In this document: positions 54,122-62,700 of the stretch, piece after piece | Layout of the letters: each line of letters begins with the position of its first letter | How positions within the stretch are numbered: position 1 is the first letter of the stretch | DNA from: Anadara kagoshimensis | Taxonomy: Eukaryota > Mollusca > Bivalvia > Arcoida > Arcidae | Direction of reading: 5' to 3' | Length of the DNA: 64,000 bases | NCBI GenBank assembly: GCA_021292105.1 | Contig: CM037874.1 | Location: 28,403,083 to 28,467,082, forward strand | Notes under the pieces: model-generated | Databases searched by the model: none | The model's input: the letters and a program-made list of their open reading frames with translations, nothing else | Told to the model about the DNA's origin: nothing | Program-made: the position numbers and the translations under genes

Positions 54122-57100
54122 ATATATTAAAGCATTACAAAAAAATATTTTTTTATGTTTTCCATTTTCCTGTGTTTATTTAAAACGTGTTTGACTTGAT
54201 CAATCCCCATTCGTATAAAGTTTTGACACACTTATATACAAACTATATATGCCCCCTTAGTGTTATATGCATCAAGCCTATTGTATAAAAGTATTTAAAC
54301 TATAATTGAGAAATAACCTTCAATTTTTTTGTAGTTTACGGGACATGAGCATTAATTTGGAAATTGCAATTCTCATAAAATTGCAAGTTGTTTTTTTATA
54401 TTTACCAAATTAATTGTTCTGCTAATTTGCAAAAAGCTAGATATTTCATGTTATAAAACACTGGATTTGTCAGTGAATAAAGTAGGGTCATTGATCTTTT
54501 CAGGAAGTTTAGCCTCGATTTTTTTACAATATTTTATGATTATACATTCATCTCGTCAACGCATTTAGCCCAAAATCGGACTTGATAAGAGGTTGACAGG
54601 TTATGCTATATTACTGAAATGTAAACATTATTCTTGCCAAGTTTAAGTAGGGATAATCAGTGAATGTAAATTTTAAAAAATAGCAATGTATATACCAGAC
54701 ATTCTAACTTGTCGTAAACGTGCTAGTCCCAGACGATAAGAGTATCCGTTTTCCATGAATCTTTGCAGGTATGCAGTCCGTAATGCGCCGTTGTACAATC
54801 TTTTTGGAAATACTGTATCAATGAAAGAATTTTCTATCCAATCCCATATTCCATTAATGTTGTCAGTCTGTGAATTTAAAAACGCCAAAAAGTTGCTATT
54901 TTATGATTAATCTGACAGAAGAGGTTTAACAGATGTGATGTCTGTAAACAAAATTGCCCTGGATATATTTGATGTCTCATAATTCTAAACCCCTTTTTTC
55001 TCAGTTTTGATTACACACTTGGTGTTTATAAATATCTATACAGGATGTGCAGACCCTTTCGGGGAATGCGGCCTCATTTCCCCGGTGGAAGGTCACAAAT
55101 TTAAACTAATTTTGCAGTTACGATGTTTTTTCTATTGCTTTGTGATTGTGATTAGGACATGGATTGGTATGGTTGTTTTTCATTTTTGCACACCGTGTCC
55201 GTGTATTGTATTTGCAACTTACAAATGTGCCAAGACAGAAAACCTTACATACATGACAATCAATACCCTACAACAGAGAACTTACTTATATACAAATGCA
55301 TAGAGGTAAATGTTCAAAATGTTTAGCACTGAATAAATAGAGTATAAAAGCAATTATGACTATTCCAGGAGTGCTATTTCCAAGCCACGCTTATTCTCGT
55401 GAAAAATTACATTCACAAATTTTTGTAATTTTTAGCAGCATTCTCAGTGTCTTCAGAGATTCATCGTATTTAAACAATGTATGTTACTAAATCTAAACTA
55501 AGTTTGCCTTTGATAAACTAGGTAATACATTACGCAGAACGACAACTTTTAAAAGTGGTCTACATTTTCTCATTGAGACACACATAACTCAAATATCAAA
55601 CATACGCAAACATACCAGTGCATAACCAAACAAGACTATCGAGAAGATTACCATTGCATAATATAAAAAATACCAAAAATACAACTTTTACTTGCCCGAA
55701 GTTTAATGACCATTCAAGAAAGTGCCGATTTAATTTAGTTTGTGCATAACCAAACAAGACTATCGAGAAGATTACCATTGCATAATATAAAAAATACAAC
55801 TTTTACTTACTCGAAGTTTAATGACCATTCAAGAAAGTGCCGATTTAATTTAGTTTGTTTATACTTTACAATGTCGGTGTTTGATTGCTGAGAGCATGAC
55901 TGCAAGATGTTTTATGTCCTTACGCCATCTCATTGTATACAAATGTGTATACTGTAAATATTGGTTATACTCGGGGTTTAGAGGATTTTGTGAAGCCAAT
56001 GATAGAATTGCAAATCGTACACAACACCAATCATGGCGTTTTTTCCAAAACGTACACTTCATAATCATATAGTATTGATATAGGTTATATGATCACCTAT
56101 ACACTATGTTAACTTACTTGTATATTCGATTTAATTGCATCACCTAAGTATTTCTTTTCAGCGTAAGATTGAGAAACCATGTGATGAGAAACCATGATGC
56201 ACAACAATGTCAAATAGACCAATTTCGTGATGAAATCAACTAGTAACGAGTGTAATCTCTTGTCCAACTGTATTCTATGTCGTCTTTCTTTTAGCAAATC
56301 ATCTTCAACATGTTGATCTGGACATTTCATGTCTTCAAAGTCGATTTTTGCATCTGGCAATAATAGAAGAATCATCATTTATATTATAATTTTCTCATAC
56401 TCTATGAATTCTAAATAGGTATTGCCCGATTTATTACTAAACACTAATGTCAAAATTGGTCATAACAGTGGTAAGAGTTTATATGAGTGCAAATTTGTTT
56501 GTAAAAGTCTTGTTAAGATTCTTTTACTTAAATCGAGATGGAAAGTTCTGAGATGGTGGAGGAAACCAAAATGTCAAGAGAAAAACAATGAACTGACAAA
56601 ATCTTAGACACTAAAATATGCTCAGTTGGCATTGGAGAGAGATTTTGTTATTTCAAGCGTGCCTTTAAATCCTAACGGCTATCAAGTCTCCTTTATTGTT
56701 TATCACTCATAAATACTGTGTTCATATTAACTTTAGATGTCAGTGATCTAAGGTGTATGATAAACAAATATTTGAAGACAAACATACTTTGGCAATTAAT
56801 ATATCTTATCCTGCAACTATATTATTGACCTTGTTATTGCACCAGTGTACTATTTTTAAATACATGTACGCGTTTTGATATCGAATTCCAACAATAAGAC
56901 ATTTACATTAAGTTTTCATGTATCATACCATATTTATTAGTCATTCGAGTATCTCCAAACTGAACTTGTCTTAGAGGTGCTATTTCTGATGTTGTTGTTA
57001 TTGATTTCGAACACAAACATGCAACTATTAAAGATATCAACACAACCTGGAAATATTTAAAAAATAGATAAAATACATCTAAAAGACACAACTATATGTT

Positions 57101-59764
57101 GTTGTATAATCACAACTTTTATTCTATTTGAGGTTACATATGCATATACCCTTTTCTGTTCATATTTATAATTGATACGAGATATATAAACAATTCTTTT
57201 TTCTACAGACAATGAATAAGTTATGTAAAACTTCTTTGTTTTTCGGGGTTTAAGAGACCGGTGTTTATAACAGTTCCAGTGACAGTACGCATCTTAACAT
57301 ACAGTATTGAAGATAGCATAGTACATTGCAAAACAATTCTTTTTCAACGAAGCCTACACAAGGAATCAATCTCATGCATGATCTTGTGATATTGGGCATG
57401 AGATAATCGTAAACATTTCGAGTTTAACACATAGATATAAATTTCTTAAGATGTACTGTTATTTGTCGATAGAAAAACAAAATACGACCGGTTCGGAATA
57501 AAATGCCTCATTAGAAGTGCTATGAGAAAATAATGAAAATCCAAATATTTATAATCTGTTAAAATGCAAGATAAAGCATAGAGTATTTTAGATTAGCGAA
57601 GAATATAAAAATTTTAGGAAGCAGATTTTTGGAAAATAAAATATATTTCTTACTTTCAAAGGTTCTATTAAGAACATTCCTTGTGATGTTCCAAGTATAA
57701 ATGATAATATCCAGTCCTGAGTTAACTCTGGTCCCCAATCCAAGGAATATAAAAATGTGAATGTACCAGTCACAGTTATCACTATAATAATTAATCCATA
57801 ACCAAAAAATATAAACCACCATGGAATTAAATATCCGTCATGTTTCTTGTTACTTATCCATGATTCATCTTTGATGTCTTTCAGTTCATTTTTACATCTT
57901 CTGTATTTGAATATTGCTATAATGCATACTGGGGAGAATAGCAATCACTCCTGACATCAATCCAACATAGAACTCTTTATATGATAATTTGAACGGTCCT
58001 AAAGATACCGAATTTCCTGTGTATTCATCACTTGTGTTGTACCACATAGCAGATGTCACCATAGCTAGGAATAGTAAGGACACCAACGTCCAAAGTCTTT
58101 GTACTCTAGAAAAACGGCTATAACTTGGTCGCTTGTAAACTGATAGCCAAAGGTGGTCATTGTACAATCGCTGTGAACATATTTCTGGGAAAACGGCGTC
58201 CGTTTCTATGTTTGTGTTTAAATTTCTCCATGTACGCCCATCCTCAGAATCCAATGATAACCACTCACCGCAATTGAAAATATATCTGAAAAAATATCAA
58301 TACATTGTTATAAACATGAAAAACAATAAAATTTCAAAAGGTTTAAACGGGTACCCATGTTATAAGTACATACAACCGTTTCTAAAACATAATATCCGAA
58401 TTGAAGATTTTTTGGAAAAAATGTGTAAATAATAATGTGCTTTCTTCGTCATCTCTTTAAGTGAACTTTTATTATAACAAAAACATCTTACCTTTTGTTA
58501 CATTGGGGATCGGTAATCACTATCTTGTCTAGCAACCACCTCGGTGCTGCTCCACTATTGTCATGCCAAATTTGAACTACTTTCAAAGCTCCAAGAACTG
58601 TATTTGTTCGCAAGCAGAAACAAGATGAAGTACCAGCAGTAAAGTTCTGAGAATAAACAATAAATATGTTTACATGCGTGATTGTAGATTTGCACATAAG
58701 CATGATGGTTGTTGCCAAAAAGTTAAACTAAACCATTTAAGACGAGAATAGGGTTTTTACAATGTTGATCCTTTATCAAATAATTTTATTTTGATTCTGA
58801 AAACAATATTAAATTAATAATCATATGCACGATTATTTTTGCAAATGAATCGACACATTTAATGCACCATCCACCATCCTACGTTACAAATGTAAGTACA
58901 TTTGTATTGGCCTTCATAGTGTCAGACCCAACCAATCTACATCATTGCAGAACTATAAACGATTCAACTCACCATCCAGAAATGATAAAATTAGATGACA
59001 TAAGGGTTCATATAGATATTGATAATGAGATTGTGGAAATACAAAATTGGTATTTTTAAACTGCTATGTGGCGTTTTGAGAACTCGGTAATCACAGTGTG
59101 CACGGCGCAACATACAAAGTGACACCATCGTTTTAGCTTATCCTTTCGAGCGCAGCATTTTCCCCCATGAATGATACCAAATTTTACCAAAATATAATAA
59201 TAAATTGTAAACAGTATAAAGCAGAATAGAGAATACCATATCATGGTATTGTAAAAAGTATCAAATTACATGTAATACCAATGTTAATTTTACGGCACTA
59301 GTCGGTAGTTTCGGAATACAATTCCCCATCGGTATTTTTTGGGCCAAAATTGTGTAATCCAATATCCAATGGACCAAAAGTTATTCAACCAATTTTTTCC
59401 ATGAAGGAATATACCTTAGATGTTAAGGATTTTAAGATTGAAACTAAATGTGTTACCTTTCTAACACCATCTGCCAGAAGACGTGTACCAGTCTCACCAG
59501 ATATACCTTTGATGTTCAGAAATGGAACACTGCTAAATTTTCGTATTGATCGTACACTTGTGTGGACAGTTATGAAATATTCTTTGATACCGTTTTTAGG
59601 ATTATCAACCAAAGGAAAGTATGTCCACTAAAATGAAAACAGATTGTCATTTAATCACTAAAGTATTACATTAAACTACTGTATAAATATCTAAACTTCA
59701 GAAGCACATATATAACGATTCTTGTGTCATCAAAAAGTAAGAGATCATTAGACCAATCCCATTT

Positions 59765-59798
<34 letters not shown>

Positions 59799-62700
59799 TT
59801 TTGGTGACCACTTTCTGAAAGAAAAAAATTCCTGTTCCTTTTATCAAACAAATCATCATAGTCATACAAGAGTATATTATTAAGTTACATGTTTGCAAAT
59901 AAATTGTTGACTCCGGGATATTGCAAGCCTAGGCTTATCAAGGCCCTCAAAAAGTTTTATGGCCGTCATCACAGTATTGTTGATAAGTTTGATGTCTCTG
60001 TGTCCAGGATTGCCTTGGATATATTTGACGTCTCATAGTTCCATGTTTCCTTCACACAATTTTGATTACACACGTGGCGGGTGTAGCTAGCTAAACAGGA
60101 GGTGTCTACCCTTCCGGAGCACCCGGCCAGACTTCCCTGGTGGAAGTTCACGTGTCTAACCTAACTTGTCAGTTCCAAAGTTTTTACTTTGCTTCTGGAT
60201 TGTGATTCGGAAATGGATTAGTATGTTTGTTTTTGATGTATATAATATTACATAATAGGAATTGAGTCATTACGTGCCGTATAAAAGGTCTTATACTAAT
60301 ATGTGAATGTTTCAAGCAATATGACGATGGAATATGCATTATAATTGATACGTCAACAGTCAAATCGTTATGTGATATCTTTATAGAAACTACTAGTATA
60401 TATATTAAAAATCCCTCTCTGTCCTTTTCTATCTCTTATTTATGACTTGACAGTTTGAGTCTAATCAGAGCAGTCTTATATTTATTACAATCTAATATAT
60501 TCAAGTATTTTCCAGGTGCAAATACGGTTTTAACTTCCATATAAAAATCAAGTTTACTATAAATGTGCAGATTACAATGTCATTCTTTCTTTGAATAAAT
60601 AAGCTAATAAACAGATCAAAATCTCCCACCCCCTTAAACAACCAGACATAATGAAAACCCATATCTATTTAGTAAACTACTTATTTCAGATGCCCTATTA
60701 TAACTTGTTTATAATATAAAAGTTATACATGTACTAGTATTTTATATCCTTTAATTCAAAATTAAATGTGATTATTCTTATTGTGACTACTTACTAGTTC
60801 AGCGTCTTTTTTATCTGCTCGACGTAAAAGTATGGTTAATAAAACAAAGATGATGATCAGTGATAGCTCGATTGCAAATACATGCGGAGTCTGTGCAAAT
60901 TTCTCAGAGAAGTTGCTAAATGTCTTCAAAATTGATCGGTGCTGGAGGGATGAAGAAGACAGATGCTGAAAATGTGCCGAAGAATGTGGATTTGAAACGA
61001 ATAGAATTACCATGTACCGAATTTATCTAAAAAAAAAGAAATGGATATTGTTGTCATTTCAATGTAATTCATGTTAAATTGTCATAGATTTCAGATTGGT
61101 AATTTTAAAAACTTTGTACCACATGCCTACAGATGAAATTGGAGACGTCAATTGGCGGATCGCCGGTCACTCCCACAATATTCCGACAAAGGACCGACAT
61201 GCTTGAATTACGCAGAAAAAGAATGAAAACTCGGCCGGAATTGTGCAAATTAATGACGTTACTGACTCTAGTACGTCATTAGTTTCCGTGACGCTGCTTT
61301 GGTAACGTGATGGCGGCAAGTGTCGGAACATAAAAGGCATGACCGACGATACGTCAATTAAATAATACTTATTCGTACAGGTATTTAATTTAAAAATTAA
61401 ACACAATCAACTACATATTATATTGTGAAAATATTACATATTATCCGTATCGGACTACAACTCCTAATTTAAAGTGCTTGGACTTAAAAATTGTCAATAA
61501 GTTGAAAAAATACCAAAAATCAAACTTATTATTTCTTAAATATAGATGCAAATAAATTGTCTTATATCAAGAACAATTATGAACAGGTCACAATGTTTAG
61601 TTATAATACCCTTATTCGGTTCTTTAGACGTAAGTTCTCAGTAAATTTAAATATACTATAATATAGTATCTCGGGATTGAAAAGTGAATAGTAACTTTAA
61701 TTTCAATACGCTGTTTGTTCACTATACTTTACATAATTACATATTAACATCTAAAATATAATTATTCCACATTTCAATGTCGCACAATTGACAGTGCAAT
61801 CTGTTATGATGGGTTCTTGTTCAGTAGGTCCTAACCCATTCCGAACACATTCCTTGCGTACGTCGACGTTTTGAAAGTTTTAACTATGCTTTAGGATTGT
61901 GATTCGGACATGGATTGGTATTTTTTAAAGTTTCAACTATTTAAAATACTTACTTCCACGGAAAAAAAATATCTCTAGTGATGTGATTGGTTAACATCTT
62001 GTTTTGCTATGACAATGCATGTAGATGTTTTGTGGTATGTAAAAGAGCCTTTTACATTATTAGATTGTCTAATATGTTTTGTGTTTATTACCTGAAGGTC
62101 ATTTGAAGGTGACCACGTGTTAGTCGTTGTATCAAGATACCTCATGTTTATGTTACTAGTTCTGTATCCAGCTGAAGTGGTACTCCGTTTGGACCTGTGA
62201 CTAAAATCTTTAAGACAAATGAAAAAGGTATGTTAATGAAATTACAATTAACATTACATGCATACTTTGTGATAAAATTATCAAACGTAAAAGTTAAACT
62301 ATATTCTACTATTTTTTAAAAGTTGAAATTTGTTTAATAAGCCATAAAACAGACAAATTAAGTAGAATGCATGATACTTAAAGTGAATTTGAACATTTTA
62401 ATCAAACGACGAGTACATTTGTCCGAATCCGCCGTAGGTCAACATCAACCCATGGAAATCAAACGACTCTAGAGGCGTGAAGCACATCACATGATTCTAG
62501 TATTAAGATAGAAAGAGAGAGAGAGAGTAAAAAGACTACCTGTACACTGAACAAGGGCTGAAAATTTGTACTCTTTTGCTGGCCACTGATTGACAAGAAC
62601 CATCTGGAGACGACGGTTATTTAATAAGGCAGTAAGATATTTTGGATATGTCTCAATTATTTCGTTATTCTTTACTGTTATTTTTACATCAGGCTTTTTT

